Made by a program: the position numbers and the translations under genes. From Magnetovibrio sp. (GTDB taxonomy: Bacteria > Pseudomonadota > Alphaproteobacteria > Rhodospirillales > Magnetovibrionaceae), in the NCBI GenBank assembly GCA_028281525.1, contig JANQJR010000041.1, positions 62,001 through 126,000 on the forward strand: DNA of 64,000 nucleotides, in the 5' to 3' direction. Below are positions 1 through 9,970 of the stretch, in pieces. The notes below the pieces were generated by a model, which had not been told where the DNA came from, ran no database searches, and worked only from the letters and a program-made list of their open reading frames with translations. The first letter of the stretch is position 1, and every line of letters begins with the position of its first letter.

Positions 1-2385
1 GCCGGCTTCCTGGCGCAAATCGCCAAGGGTGAGGACGCCTGCCCGCTGATTTCCAGGGTTCGAGCCACCGAACTTCTGGGTACCATGCTGGGCGGCTTCA
101 ACATCGAACCGATGCTGGAGCTGCTCGACGACAAAGAATGCGGTGTGGCCGCCGCCGATGGCCTGAAAAAGACTTTGCTGGTTTTCGATTACTTCCACGA
201 TGTGAAGGAAAGAGCCGAAAAAGGCTCCGAAAACGCCAAGGCCGTGATGCAGTCCTGGGCCGACGGCGAATGGTTCACGAGCCGCCCGGACGTCCCGGAA
301 AGCCTGACGCTCACGGTCTTCAAGGTCACCGGCGAAACCAACACCGACGACCTGTCCCCCGCACCCGACGCCTGGTCGCGCCCGGACATTCCCCTGCATG
401 CCTTGGCGATGCTGAAAAACCCGCGTGACGGGATTGAACCGGAAGAGCTTGGCGTGCGCGGCCCCATCGCGTTTCTCGAAGAGTTGCAAGCCAAGGGCAA
501 CCTGATCGCCTACGTGGGCGACGTGGTGGGCACCGGGTCGTCGCGCAAATCGGCCACCAACTCGGTGCTGTGGTGGACCGGCGAAGACATCCCCTACGTG
601 CCCAACAAGCGTTTCGGCGGGGTGTGCTTAGGCGGCAAGATCGCACCGATCTTCTACAACACCATGGAAGACGCGGGCGCGCTGCCGATCGAGCTGGACG
701 TCAGCGACATGAACATGGGCGACGTGATCGAGCTGCGCCCCTACGACGGCAAGGCCTTGAAAGACGGCAAGGCCATCGCCGAATTCGAAATCAAACCCAA
801 GGTGATCTTCGACGAGGTGCGCGCCGGGGGGCGCATCCCGCTGATTATCGGCCGGGGCCTGACCGCGCGCGCGCGTGAAGCGCTGGGCCTCGATCCCAGC
901 GATTTGTTCCGCCAGCCTCACGTCCCAGATGACACCGGTAAAGGGTTCACGCTGGCGCAAAAAATGGTGGGCCGCGCCTGTGGCCTGCCCGAAGGTCAGG
1001 GCGTGCGCCCGGGCACCTACTGCGAGCCGAAAATGACCACCGTAGGATCGCAAGACACCACCGGCCCGATGACCCGCGACGAGTTGAAGGATCTGGCGTG
1101 TCTAGGCTTCTCGGCGGACTTGGTGATGCAGTCCTTCTGCCATACCAACGCCTATCCGAAACTGGTGGATGTGCAGACCCACAAGACCCTGCCTGATTTC
1201 ATGGAAACCCGCGGCGGCGTGGCGTTGCGCCCGGGCGACGGCGTGATTCACTCCTGGCTCAACCGCCTTTTGATGCCGGACACGGTGGGCACCGGCGGCG
1301 ACAGCCACACCCGCTTCCCGCTAGGCATTTCCTTTCCCGCTGGCTCCGGCCTGGTGGCGTTCGCGGCGGCCACCGGCGTGATGCCGCTGGACATGCCGGA
1401 ATCGGTGCTGGTGAAATTCACCGGCGCCATGCAACCGGGTGTGACGTTGCGCGATATGGTCAACGCCATTCCATACCAAGCTATTCAGGATGGATTGCTA
1501 ACCGTCGAGAAGCAGGGCAAGAAAAACGTCTTTTCCGGTAAGATCATCGAAATCGAAGGTCTGCCGGACTTGAAGGTCGAACAGGCGTTCGAACTGTCCG
1601 ACGCGACTGCGGAGCGCTCGGCCGCCGGGTGCACCGTGGCGCTCAATTCCGAACCGATTATCGAATACATGCGCTCCAACATCGTGCTCATGAAATGGAT
1701 GATCGCCAGCGGCTACCACGATGAACGCACCTTGCTGAGGCGCATAGAAGCGATGGAAGCGTTCATCGCCGATCCCAAGCTGATGAAGGGTGACGACGAC
1801 GCCGAATACGCCGCCGTCATCGAAATCAACATGGATGAGATCAAGGAACCCATCGTCGCCTGCCCGAACGATCCGGACGACGTGAAGCTGCTGCCCGAGG
1901 TTACAGGCGTGGGTATCGAGGAAGTGTTCATCGGATCGTGCATGACCAACATCGGCCACTTCCGCGCCGCCGCGCAGGTTCTGAACGGCGAATCCGACCT
2001 TCCGACCCGCCTGTGGATTGCGCCGCCGACCAAGATGGACCAGAAAATCCTGACCGAAGAAGGGTACTATTCCATTTTGGGCAAGACCGGTGCGCGCATG
2101 GAGACGCCGGGTTGTTCGCTGTGCATGGGCAATCAGGCGCAAATGCGCAAGGGCGCAACCGCCATGTCCACTTCAACGCGCAATTTCCCAAACCGTATGG
2201 GGGTGGACACCAACGTCTATCTGGGTTCGGCCGAACTGGCCGCCGTGTGTGCGCTGCTGGGCAGAATTCCGACGGTCGATGAATACCTGGAACAGGTCGC
2301 GCTGCTCAAGGACAAGGGCGACGACGTCTACCGCTATATGAACTTCGACCAAATTGCGGAATTTGTGGACGCGGTCAACGCCTGA
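1..2385 (+). CDS. acnB: Aconitate hydratase B (5' end outside window)
   Basis: Bifunctional aconitase B / 2-methylisocitrate dehydratase of the TCA cycle, a cytosolic [4Fe-4S] enzyme. The reading frame is open from base 1, so the gene is truncated by the window edge. The 794 visible residues lack roughly the first 70 of the usual ~865. The swivel domain comes early ([11 protein letters not shown] near 536-570) and is followed by the HEAT-like/catalytic order typical of AcnB, not AcnA. Cluster cysteines are visible as G-S-C-M-T-N (around base 1938) and P-G-C-S-L-C-M-G-N (around base 2110). An internal ATG at 85 is not a start. The gene ends just before a strong terminator. Identity is certain from motif content. 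Confidence 0.96.
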   Translation, partial: AGFLAQIAKGEDACPLISRVRATELLGTMLGGFNIEPMLELLDDKECGVAAADGLKKTLLVFDYFHDVKERAEKGSENAKAVMQSWADGEWFTSRPDVPESLTLTVFKVTGETNTDDLSPAPDAWSRPDIPLHALAMLKNPRDGIEPEELGVRGPIAFLEELQAKGNLIAYVGDVVGTGSSRKSATNSVLWWTGEDIPYVPNKRFGGVCLGGKIAPIFYNTMEDAGALPIELDVSDMNMGDVIELRPYDGKALKDGKAIAEFEIKPKVIFDEVRAGGRIPLIIGRGLTARAREALGLDPSDLFRQPHVPDDTGKGFTLAQKMVGRACGLPEGQGVRPGTYCEPKMTTVGSQDTTGPMTRDELKDLACLGFSADLVMQSFCHTNAYPKLVDVQTHKTLPDFMETRGGVALRPGDGVIHSWLNRLLMPDTVGTGGDSHTRFPLGISFPAGSGLVAFAAATGVMPLDMPESVLVKFTGAMQPGVTLRDMVNAIPYQAIQDGLLTVEKQGKKNVFSGKIIEIEGLPDLKVEQAFELSDATAERSAAGCTVALNSEPIIEYMRSNIVLMKWMIASGYHDERTLLRRIEAMEAFIADPKLMKGDDDAEYAAVIEINMDEIKEPIVACPNDPDDVKLLPEVTGVGIEEVFIGSCMTNIGHFRAAAQVLNGESDLPTRLWIAPPTKMDQKILTEEGYYSILGKTGARMETPGCSLCMGNQAQMRKGATAMSTSTRNFPNRMGVDTNVYLGSAELAAVCALLGRIPTVDEYLEQVALLKDKGDDVYRYMNFDQIAEFVDAVNA

Positions 2386-2402
2386 CCTTGCGCGTATTCC
2401 CC

Positions 2403-2438
2403 AAAAAAACCCGGCCATATTTTGGTCGGGGTTTTTTT
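2403..2438 (+). terminator. Rho-independent terminator of acnB
   Basis: A G/C stem, ACCCGGCC paired with GGTCGGGGT around an ATATTTT loop, is flanked by A-run and T-run. It lies 17 bases after the acnB stop and just before the Sel1 gene, so that gene is probably transcribed separately. Confidence 0.85.
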
Positions 2439-2452
2439 GGTATTCTAGGCTT

Positions 2453-3196
2453 ATGAAAATGCGAATCTCCCTTGTTCTCGGCCTTTTTGTTCTCGCCACG
2501 CTCAGTGCGGGCGTGGCGCACGCCTCTTACAAGGACGGCCTGATCCATGTGCGCAAAGGCGAATGGGCCAAGGCCATTGTCTTGTTCGAAAAACAGGTGG
2601 CGACCAACCATGCGCCATCGCAGTTCAGTTTGGGCCTGATTTACCACTTAGGGAGAGGCGTCCCGCCCGATCTGGAAAAGGCCTACAACCTTTACAAAGT
2701 CTCGGCGTTGCAAGGCCACGCCCCCGCCGTCAACAACATCGGCATGATGTATCTCAACGGGGAGTACGTGGAGAAAAACCAGCGCGTCGCCTACAAGCTG
2801 TTTCACAGGGCCAGCCCTGAGCACGCCCAAGCCAAGGACAACCTCGCTCAATGCTATGAAAACGGCTGGGGGGTGGAACGCGACATCGAACAAGCCAAGA
2901 ACTTCTACCAACTCGCCGGGGAAGAAGGCTACAAGCTCGGCTATTACCACTTGGCCGAACTCCACGAAGAGGGCCGCGGCGGCGCCCCGATCAACATGAA
3001 GCTGGCCATGAAGTGGTACCAGGTTGCGGGTGAAGACGATTACGCGCGGGGCTTCTACCGGCTCGGCCAAATCCACGAACAGGGCGTCAACGGCATCCCG
3101 GTGGATTTGGACAAGGCACTGTTCTGGTACGAACGGGGCCAGGAGCTCAACCACAAAAGATCCCAAATCAAAGTCCGCCAACTCACGCGAAACTGA
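2453..3196 (+). CDS. Secreted Sel1-repeat (TPR-like) protein
   Basis: 247-residue protein with a Sec signal peptide (about residues 1-24, ending A-H-A-S) followed by tandem Sel1-like repeats of ~36 residues. Repeat hallmarks such as L-G-x-I-Y-x-x-G-R-G-V and A-x-x-x-Y-x-x-A-A occur about six times. Sel1 proteins are helical solenoids that act as protein-interaction scaffolds, here in the periplasm or envelope. I start at 2453 because the frame reaching further upstream would run through the acnB terminator, and the signal peptide begins exactly there. Unlike the Sel1 proteins at 39.4 and 42 kb it lacks the C-terminal Cys module. Its partner is unknown. Confidence 0.85.
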   Translation: MKMRISLVLGLFVLATLSAGVAHASYKDGLIHVRKGEWAKAIVLFEKQVATNHAPSQFSLGLIYHLGRGVPPDLEKAYNLYKVSALQGHAPAVNNIGMMYLNGEYVEKNQRVAYKLFHRASPEHAQAKDNLAQCYENGWGVERDIEQAKNFYQLAGEEGYKLGYYHLAELHEEGRGGAPINMKLAMKWYQVAGEDDYARGFYRLGQIHEQGVNGIPVDLDKALFWYERGQELNHKRSQIKVRQLTRN

Positions 3197-3298
3197 CCGC
3201 GCACAGCAAAAAGGCGCGAAACCCATGTTCCGCACCCTTTGTTATGCTTTGTGCGGACCACACGCATCACAACAATGAGTTCGGCCCCGAGCGTCCCT

Positions 3299-5170
3299 TT
3301 AAAGGGCGCGTTCCATGACAAAGGCCAGGCGTTTGGCGAACGCCGCAGGATCCGTGGGCGCCTCGCCTTCCGCAATACGCGCTTGATCCAACAAAAGATG
3401 CGCGGCGTCCTTGAGCACATCGTCGTCCCCATTGCCGCCCGCGCGCTCGGACAGTTTCTTGACCACCGCGTGGCCCGGGTTGAGTTCCAACACCCGCGGC
3501 AGACCCATGGTCATCTGCCCGGTGCGGCGCAACAGGCGCTCCATGCTCACATCCATGTCGCCTTCATCAGCGATCAGACACACCGGGCTTTCGGTCAGGC
3601 GCTTGGATGGCCGCACGTCCTTAACCGCTTCGCCCAACTCCAGCTTGATCGCCGCGATCAGGGTATCGAGTCCCGGCCCATCTTCTTGCTGTTTGTCTTC
3701 TTCGGTGTCATCCGCTTCGTCGGCTTTGACGCCGTCCAGGTCCGCCGCACCGCGCGTGATGGACTTGAACGGCTTTTCGTCAAACTGAGTGATGTGCTGT
3801 AGCCAGAACTCATCCACCGGATCGGTGAACAGCAGCACTTCGACACCCTTGGCCTTGAACCCTTCCAGGTGCGGCGACGTAGCGACGTGGGTTTCGTCCT
3901 CGCCGACGATGTAATAAATCGCGTCCTGGCCGTCTTTCATGCGCGACACGTAATCGGCGAGCGAGGTCAGACCGTCCGCAGCGGTAGACTTGAAACGCGC
4001 CAACTCAAGCAGCTTGTCTCGCATGGTGAAGTCGTCGACCAGACCTTCTTTCAAGACCAATCCGAAGTTGCCCCAGAATTCGGCGTAAGCCCCGGCGTCC
4101 TTGCCCGCTTTTTTCTTGAGCTCGCCCAGCACCTTCTTGACCAGGCCGTTGCGAATTTTGGCGAGCTTGGGGTCGGTCTGCAGCATTTCGCGCGAGATGT
4201 TGAGCGACAAATCCTCGCTGTCGACCACGCCGCGCAAGAACCGCAGATAGGGCGGCAGCAAGCCGTCGGCCTGTTCGGTGATGAACACGCGGTTCACGTA
4301 AAGTTTGACGTGACTCTTGCGCTCCGGGTCGAACAGGTCGAACGGACGCATGGACGGAATGAACAGCAAGTTGGTGTAGCTGACCACACCTTCGATGCGG
4401 TTGTGGATGGTGATCCAGGGGTCGTCGAAGGCGTGCGCCGTGTGGTGGTAGAACTCCTTGTACTGCTCTTGGCTGATGTCCTTGGCCGCGCGGGTCCAGA
4501 TGGCGGAGGCTTCGTTGAGCGTTTCTCCATCGTCATCGCCTTCGCCCGCCAGCATCACCGGAAAGCCGATGTGGTCGGAATAGGTTTTGACGATGTGGGT
4601 AATGCGCGACGGTTCCAGGAACTCCTTGGCGTCCTTTTTCAGGTGCAGCACGACCGTGGTGCCACGCGCATCGCAGGACGCCTCTTCGATGCTGAACTCG
4701 CCCTTGCCGTCCGATGTCCACAACCACGATTCCGCTTCGCCCGCCTTGCGGGTGGTGACTTCGACCTTGTCCGCCACCATGAACGCGGAATAGAAGCCGA
4801 CGCCGAACTGGCCGATGAGGCCTAAGTCCTTCTTGTCGTCTTGGCCCAGCTGTTCGATGAACGCCCCGGTGCCGGAGCTGGCGATGGTGCCGAGCGTCGC
4901 GAGCAGATCGTCGTGGTTCATGCCGATGCCATTGTCTTGCACGGTCACGGTCTTGGCTTTTGCATCGACGCTCAATTCGATCTTGAAATCGCTGTCGCCC
5001 TCGATCAACGACGGCGCGGTCAACGCTTGGTGACGCAACTTGTCGCACGCGTCGGAAGCGTTGGAGATCAGTTCGCGCAAAAAGATTTCGCGGTTGGAAT
5101 AGAGCGAGCCTGCGACGATATCCAGCAGGCGACTGACTTCGGTTTGAAACGAAAAGGTTTCCTTGCTCAT
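3299..5170 (-). CDS. htpG: Molecular chaperone HtpG (Hsp90)
   Basis: Bacterial Hsp90, an ATP-dependent cytosolic chaperone dimer. The 623 residues match the family's usual ~624. The GHKL ATPase domain is at the N terminus: N-A-S-D-A-C-D-K-L-R, then D-N-G-I-G-M, then G-Q-F-G-V-G-F-Y-S-A-F. The middle domain has the Y-V-N-R-V-F-I-T stretch and the C terminus carries the dimerisation region. I chose the ATG at 5170 (M-S-K-E-T-F-S-F-Q), preceded by GGGGAA; the 18 extra upstream residues in frame do not fit the family. A sigma-32-like promoter lies 44 bases upstream. hpf is divergent. Confidence 0.97.
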   Translation of the reverse strand: MSKETFSFQTEVSRLLDIVAGSLYSNREIFLRELISNASDACDKLRHQALTAPSLIEGDSDFKIELSVDAKAKTVTVQDNGIGMNHDDLLATLGTIASSGTGAFIEQLGQDDKKDLGLIGQFGVGFYSAFMVADKVEVTTRKAGEAESWLWTSDGKGEFSIEEASCDARGTTVVLHLKKDAKEFLEPSRITHIVKTYSDHIGFPVMLAGEGDDDGETLNEASAIWTRAAKDISQEQYKEFYHHTAHAFDDPWITIHNRIEGVVSYTNLLFIPSMRPFDLFDPERKSHVKLYVNRVFITEQADGLLPPYLRFLRGVVDSEDLSLNISREMLQTDPKLAKIRNGLVKKVLGELKKKAGKDAGAYAEFWGNFGLVLKEGLVDDFTMRDKLLELARFKSTAADGLTSLADYVSRMKDGQDAIYYIVGEDETHVATSPHLEGFKAKGVEVLLFTDPVDEFWLQHITQFDEKPFKSITRGAADLDGVKADEADDTEEDKQQEDGPGLDTLIAAIKLELGEAVKDVRPSKRLTESPVCLIADEGDMDVSMERLLRRTGQMTMGLPRVLELNPGHAVVKKLSERAGGNGDDDVLKDAAHLLLDQARIAEGEAPTDPAAFAKRLAFVMERAL

Positions 5171-5213
5171 AAGCTTGTATTCCCCAAATTCGGCACTTCG
5201 AAAGACCCGCGTG

Positions 5214-5242
5214 ATATGGGCCAAAACCGAAATCTATTCAAG
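5214..5242 (-). promoter_or_regulatory. Sigma-32 heat-shock promoter of htpG
   Basis: On the minus strand CTTGAA (5242-5237) is followed after 16 bases by CCCATAT (5220-5214). This fits the RpoH consensus, CTTGAA and CCCAT-A-T boxes. It lies 44 bases upstream of the htpG start. The spacing is at the long end for E. coli but close to that described for alphaproteobacterial RpoH promoters. Confidence 0.75.
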
Positions 5243-5412
5243 TCCCGGAAGCGCGAAAATTTCACACGTATCCCGGGGGTAATTGACTCGCCCAGGCGTC
5301 CTTCTGGTCGTATACTGAAGGTCTAGGAACAGCGGAAAATATATATGCTCAATACAGCCTGTTTCCTGACGTTTCTGGAAAGGCCCTTCCCGGCCTACCC
5401 AGGCCTTCCTTT

Positions 5413-5430
5413 GCGGACCGTCCGGTCCGC
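5413..5430 (+). promoter_or_regulatory. Inverted repeat in the hpf leader
   Basis: A perfect 7-bp inverted repeat, GCGGACC and GGTCCGC with a four-base spacer, lies 39 bases before the hpf start. It has no T-run, so it is more likely an operator or an mRNA leader hairpin than a terminator. Confidence 0.35.
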
Positions 5431-5469
5431 ACGCTCCGTTACAAACATAAATCCGTGGGAGAGCGAACG

Positions 5470-5817
5470 ATGCAAGTTCCCGTCCAAATCAGTTTTCATG
5501 GATGTGACCATTCCGATGCCGTGGAAAGTGAAATCCATGCCCGCATCAACAAAATCGAGGAATTTTACGGACGCATTACCAGTTGCCGGGTGGTGGTCGA
5601 ACTGCCCCACAAGTCCCATGCCCAAGGCAAGCTGTTTCATTTCAACATTGACATGAGCATACCCGGCGCCGGGCATATCGTGCACAATGACCGGGGCCAG
5701 AACCCCGCCCACGAAGATGTGCACGTCGCATTGCGCGACGCGTTCAACGCTGTCGACAGCCGGCTCAAGAAAATCGTTGGCAAACGCCGCGACGAACAGC
5801 GCCGCGCCAGCGCTTAA
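5470..5817 (+). CDS. hpf: Ribosome hibernation-promoting factor / RaiA family
   Basis: 115-residue short-form HPF/YfiA-type protein that binds the decoding centre of idle ribosomes and blocks translation in stationary phase. The S30AE fold is visible: Q-V-P-V-Q-I-S-F-H-G, an amphipathic helix I-H-A-R-I-N-K-I-E-E-F-Y-G, then V-V-V-E-L-P-H-K, and the basic C-terminal helix A-F-N-A-V-D-S-R-L-K-K-I-V. It lacks the long-form dimerisation domain. The ATG at 5470 follows GGGAG at good spacing; the alternative at 5455 (M-G-E-R-T) is less likely. It is divergent from htpG, so two stress genes share this intergenic region. Confidence 0.85.
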   Translation: MQVPVQISFHGCDHSDAVESEIHARINKIEEFYGRITSCRVVVELPHKSHAQGKLFHFNIDMSIPGAGHIVHNDRGQNPAHEDVHVALRDAFNAVDSRLKKIVGKRRDEQRRASA

Positions 5818-5890
5818 ACGCGCCTTTCGCACGGTGGGGGCGGAGCCGCCCGCCAAGCGCAGGGGGCTTCGGGGGAGAGCCGTGAACCTA

Positions 5891-6586
5891 ATGGCGAACA
5901 ACACCGAAATGAACCACAAGGCCGAACGTATCGCCTTGACGCGCGCCATTGAGCACGAGGCGTCAGAAACCGCCGCATGGACCGGGCGAACCACCTTCAA
6001 CGCGCGCGTGATCCGCGCCATCGCCGAGGTGCCCCGTCATCTGTTTATCCCCGGCGCGCCTCCACCCGGCATCGCCTACGCCAACCGCCCCCAGCCGATC
6101 GGTCTGGGCCAGACCATTTCCCAACCCTATATCGTTGCGTTGATGACCGAACTGTTGGACTTAAACGGTGGAGAAAAGGTCCTGGAGATCGGCACCGGGT
6201 CCGGCTATCAGACCGCCGTGCTGGCGGAAATCGCGGACGAAGTCTATTCCGTGGAACGTTTCGCGGATCTGGCCGCCAGCGCCCGGGCCACGCTGGCGAA
6301 ATGCGGTTACAGCAACATTCACATGAGCTGTTCGGACGGTACCCAAGGCTGGGCCGAACACGCGCCTTATGATGCGATTATGGTCACCGCCGCCGCCGAC
6401 GGAGCGGTGCCGCATGCGCTGATCGAGCAATTGAAACCCGGCGGACGCATGGTCATCCCACTGGGACCCCGTCACGGCCCGCAGATGCTCACCGTGGGAC
6501 TCAAAGATCAAACGGGCCGCTTCACCAAGCATCCTGTTCTTCCGGTGTCGTTCGTTCCCCTGGTATCTCTTGGCAAAGAAGGTTAA
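5891..6586 (+). CDS. pcm: Protein-L-isoaspartate O-methyltransferase
   Basis: PCMT repairs L-isoaspartyl residues in aged proteins by SAM-dependent methylation. 231 residues. It has V-P-R-H-L-F-I-P, the family motif I-G-x-G-Q-T-I-S-Q-P-Y-I-V-A, and the SAM-binding loop V-L-E-I-G-T-G-S-G-Y-Q-T-A. A G-rich SD (GGGGGAG at 5871) supports the ATG at 5891; an in-frame GTG at 5882 is possible but sits too close to it. The helicase gene follows after 12 bases, so they are probably co-transcribed. Confidence 0.94.
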   Translation: MANNTEMNHKAERIALTRAIEHEASETAAWTGRTTFNARVIRAIAEVPRHLFIPGAPPPGIAYANRPQPIGLGQTISQPYIVALMTELLDLNGGEKVLEIGTGSGYQTAVLAEIADEVYSVERFADLAASARATLAKCGYSNIHMSCSDGTQGWAEHAPYDAIMVTAAADGAVPHALIEQLKPGGRMVIPLGPRHGPQMLTVGLKDQTGRFTKHPVLPVSFVPLVSLGKEG

Positions 6587-6598
6587 AAGACCACCACC

Positions 6599-9517
6599 AT
6601 GCAGATAGACACCTCTCGCGAGCGCACGCAGATCAGCGCCGTGTTGGGCCCCACCAACACCGGCAAGACCCACTTGGCGATGGAACGCATGATGGCCCAC
6701 AATTCGGGCATCATCGGCTTTCCGTTGCGCCTGCTCGCGCGTGAAAACTACGACCGCGCGGTCAAGGAAAAGGGCGCGGGCCAGGTGGCGCTGGTCACCG
6801 GGGAAGAAAAGATCGTACCCCAGGGCGCGCGCTATTTCCTCACCACCGTGGAAAGCATGCCGCAAACCTTCGGCGACCATCAAATTTTCGAATTCGCCGC
6901 CATCGACGAAATCCAGATGTGCGCGGACGCGGACCGCGGCCATATCTTCACCGACCGGCTGCTCAACTATCGTGGCGCCAAGGAAACCATGTTTCTGGGC
7001 GCGGAAACCATCAAGGGCCTGATCCAGGCCCTGGTGCCGGAAGCCGAATTTCAAACCCGGCCGCGCTTATCGACGCTGCGCTATACGGGCTACAAGAAGC
7101 TTACGCGCCTGAAATCCCGGTCCTGCATCGTCGCGTTTTCCGCGGGCGACGTCTATTCCATCGCCGAGTTGATCCGTCGCCAGTCCGGCGGAGCGGCCAT
7201 TGTCATGGGCGCGTTGAGCCCGCGCACCCGCAATGCCCAGGTGGAAATGTTCCAATCCGGCGACGTGGATTACCTGGTCGCCACCGACGCGGTGGGCATG
7301 GGGCTCAACATGGATGTCGATCATGTGGCCTTGGCCGCGACGCGTAAGTTCGACGGACGCCTGATGCGCGATTTGCAACCCGCCGAACTGGCGCAGATCG
7401 CGGGACGCGCCGGACGGCACATGAACGACGGCACCTTCGGCACGACGGGCGACGTCACCGGACTGGGTGCGTCTCAGGTCGAAGCCATCGAGCATCACAC
7501 CTTCGCACCCTTGAAGTTCCTGTTCTGGCGCAACGCCCATTTGGATTACGCCTCGACCAAGGCGCTCAAGCAGTCCCTGAGCGAGCGCCCCCACCACGAT
7601 GCGCTCCGCCGGGCGCGCGAAGCGGACGACGAACACGTGCTCGACACGCTTGTGGCGGACGAAAGCGTGCAAGCCCTGGCCACGAACGCGGACGCGGTGC
7701 AATTGTTGTGGGACGTGGCGCGCATTCCCGATTTCCGAAAAATCCACACCGACGAACACCCGCAACTGCTGGCCCGCATCTACCGACACCTGATGGGCGG
7801 TGGCCCGGGGAGCGGAGGGCGCATTCCCAGCGACTGGATCGCCGAGCGGGTCAAGCGCGTCGATCGTCTGGACGGCGACATCGACACGTTGATGGGACGC
7901 ATCGCCGCGATCCGCACCTGGACTTACGTGTCGCACCAAAGTGCTTGGATCGACGATCCGGTGGCATGGCAGGAAAAAACCCGCGAAATCGAAGACCGCC
8001 TGTCCGACGCGCTGCACGAGAAGCTCACCCAACGTTTCGTCGATAAGCGCACCAGCCAGCTGGTCAAGACCCTGAAAGACGATGTGCCGCTGGCCACCGC
8101 TCTGCACGACGACGGGGCGCTGGAAGTCGAAGGCCATCACTTGGGGCATTTGAACGGGTTTCGCTTCGTGCCCACCGAAAGTGAAACATCGCTTGCGGCC
8201 AAAGTGCTTGATTCCGCCGCGGGCAAGGCGCTCCGCGTCAAGATTCAAGAACGCACCGCCATCTTGGAAGCCGACGCCGACGGCGCCTTCAGCTTCACCC
8301 CCACCGGTCAAATCCTGTGGCGCGGCGAAGCGATTGCGCGTTTCGCCAAAGGCGGAGAGCTGTTGAGCCCCCGCGTCCAGGCACTGTCCAGCGACCTGTT
8401 GGAGGCGGAACAGAAGGAACGCATCGAAAACCGCCTGCAGCTTTGGGCCGCCGACCTCATTCGCGACCGTTTAGGATTGATGCTCGCCGCCCGCGAAGCC
8501 CCGCTGACCGGCGTGGCACGGGGGCTGGTCTATCAATTGACGGAAAGTCTGGGCGCCCTGCCGCGCCATGAGGCAAGCGCGGAGATCAAGGGCCTCACGC
8601 GCGAAGACCGCCATGAACTGCGCCGCTTAGGGATTCGCATCGGACGCCATCTGGTCTACATCCCCGCCTTACTGCGCCCGGCGGCGGCCGAACTGTCGGT
8701 GCTGCTGTGGGGCGTGCATGAGGAAAGCGATCCCCTGCTGCCGCCACCGCCGCCCGGCCGGGTGTCGCTAAAGCGCGAAAAGCACGAGCCGGAAGGGTGG
8801 CTGCGCGCGGCTGGTTTCCGCCCGGCGGGCAACCTGTTCGTGCGCGCCGATATGCTGGAGCGTCTGGCGGAAATGGCGTGGAAGCGCCTGGACGCATCGG
8901 GTAAGGACGACGCCCCCAAGGCGGACAAGCCCAAGGACGCGCCACAAAACCAAGCCCCGGATACGCCCGCCTCAGATTCACCCATGACAAACGCACCCCA
9001 AGAGGCTTCTGCGGGTGCACTCCCGGGGACCGCACAAGAAGAAACTGCGAAAGAAGGGCCTCCACAAGAAACGCCCCAAGACGCCCCCCAAAATGCCTCC
9101 AAGACAGCGCCCAAGCCCGCCAAACGCGGCTTCGAAGCGAACGAAGACTTTTTGTCGCTCGCCGGGTGTGCGGTGGACGACCTGCCGGGCATTTTGCAAA
9201 GCCTGGGCTTTCATGCGGACAAGGACGGCATCTGGTCGCCCAAGTCCTGGCGCCACCGCCCGCATCACAAGGGGACCCGCAAAGACAGGGCCCAGGACAA
9301 GAACAAGGGCAAACCCAAAACCGCCCAGACGGGTCAACAAAAACCCGGCGGTGCGCCCACGAACGACCAGGCGCAACAAAAACGCCGTCCCAAGAAAGGG
9401 CCGCACAAGGGCAAGGGGCCCCAAAAAGGAAAAGGGCGTGCGGCCAAGCCACGCGAACCGGAAATCGATCCCGACAGCCCGTTCGCCAAGCTGAAAGAGC
9501 TCAAACTCAAGACCTGA
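6599..9517 (+). CDS. SUV3-like DEAD/DExH RNA helicase with disordered tail
   Basis: 972-residue superfamily 2 helicase of the mitochondrial SUPV3L1 (SUV3) type. Walker A is G-P-T-N-T-G-K-T (residues 17-24), Walker B is D-E-I-Q-M, and motifs V/VI are T-D-A-V-G-M-G-L-N-M-D and Q-I-A-G-R-A-G-R. The core plus C-terminal helicase region spans about residues 1-760. The last ~200 residues are Lys/Pro/Gln/Ala-rich, probably disordered, interrupted by a short folded-looking patch (F-L-S-L-A-G-C-A-V-D-D-L-P). In mitochondria SUV3 works with the RNA degradosome; a role in RNA turnover here is inferred. The S4 RNA-binding gene follows by 9 bases. Confidence 0.9.
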   Translation: MQIDTSRERTQISAVLGPTNTGKTHLAMERMMAHNSGIIGFPLRLLARENYDRAVKEKGAGQVALVTGEEKIVPQGARYFLTTVESMPQTFGDHQIFEFAAIDEIQMCADADRGHIFTDRLLNYRGAKETMFLGAETIKGLIQALVPEAEFQTRPRLSTLRYTGYKKLTRLKSRSCIVAFSAGDVYSIAELIRRQSGGAAIVMGALSPRTRNAQVEMFQSGDVDYLVATDAVGMGLNMDVDHVALAATRKFDGRLMRDLQPAELAQIAGRAGRHMNDGTFGTTGDVTGLGASQVEAIEHHTFAPLKFLFWRNAHLDYASTKALKQSLSERPHHDALRRAREADDEHVLDTLVADESVQALATNADAVQLLWDVARIPDFRKIHTDEHPQLLARIYRHLMGGGPGSGGRIPSDWIAERVKRVDRLDGDIDTLMGRIAAIRTWTYVSHQSAWIDDPVAWQEKTREIEDRLSDALHEKLTQRFVDKRTSQLVKTLKDDVPLATALHDDGALEVEGHHLGHLNGFRFVPTESETSLAAKVLDSAAGKALRVKIQERTAILEADADGAFSFTPTGQILWRGEAIARFAKGGELLSPRVQALSSDLLEAEQKERIENRLQLWAADLIRDRLGLMLAAREAPLTGVARGLVYQLTESLGALPRHEASAEIKGLTREDRHELRRLGIRIGRHLVYIPALLRPAAAELSVLLWGVHEESDPLLPPPPPGRVSLKREKHEPEGWLRAAGFRPAGNLFVRADMLERLAEMAWKRLDASGKDDAPKADKPKDAPQNQAPDTPASDSPMTNAPQEASAGALPGTAQEETAKEGPPQETPQDAPQNASKTAPKPAKRGFEANEDFLSLAGCAVDDLPGILQSLGFHADKDGIWSPKSWRHRPHHKGTRKDRAQDKNKGKPKTAQTGQQKPGGAPTNDQAQQKRRPKKGPHKGKGPQKGKGRAAKPREPEIDPDSPFAKLKELKLKT

Positions 9518-9526
9518 CGGCCCAAA

Positions 9527-9910
9527 ATGGCTGACAAAATCCGCATCGACAAATGGCTGTGGCACGCGCGCTTTTTCAAGAGCCGCACACTTGCGGGCAG
9601 GTTCTGCCAGGGGGGCAAGGTTCGTCTCAACGACCAACCCATCGCCAAGGCCCATGCGCTGGTTGGCGCCGGCGACGTGTTGACGTTCGCCAAGGCCAAC
9701 CAAATCAAAGTCGTTCAGATCGTCGACGTCGGCACGCGGCGGGGGCCAGCGCCGGAAGCCCAAACGCTTTATGAAGATTTGAGCCCACCGCCACCACCGC
9801 GCCCGGACAAAGCCATGGCTCCCGCACAGCCGGGCCAGCGCAAACCTGGCCACGGCCGCCCCACCAAGGCGGACCGCCGCGCCACCGATAAGCTGCGTGG
9901 ACGCGGCTGA
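9527..9910 (+). CDS. S4-domain RNA-binding protein (Hsp15-like)
   Basis: 127 residues. An S4 domain occupies about residues 5-60: I-R-I-D-K-W-L-W-H-A-R-F-F-K-S-R-T-L-A, then G-K-V-R-L-N, then A-G-D-V-L-T-F. This is the arrangement of Hsp15/HslR, which binds free 50S subunits carrying nascent chains. A basic Pro/Lys/Arg tail follows. It sits directly downstream of the SUV3-like helicase, an arrangement I recall as common in alphaproteobacteria, which suggests a joint role in RNA handling. The exact substrate is not shown. Confidence 0.88.
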   Translation: MADKIRIDKWLWHARFFKSRTLAGRFCQGGKVRLNDQPIAKAHALVGAGDVLTFAKANQIKVVQIVDVGTRRGPAPEAQTLYEDLSPPPPPRPDKAMAPAQPGQRKPGHGRPTKADRRATDKLRGRG

Positions 9911-9970
9911 GCGTCTCATACTTTTGCATGATCGCTTGATAGGTCAATACTACCTTTGCGCAGTGAACGT

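Noticed and set aside
3291..3309. Palindrome GCGTCCCTTT / AAAGGGCGC at the htpG stop as a terminator
   Set aside because: No T-run follows in either direction, and the arms include coding bases of htpG.
5283..5316. TTGACT ... TATACT as a sigma-70 promoter for hpf
   Set aside because: The spacer is 22 bases, too long for a normal sigma-70 promoter.
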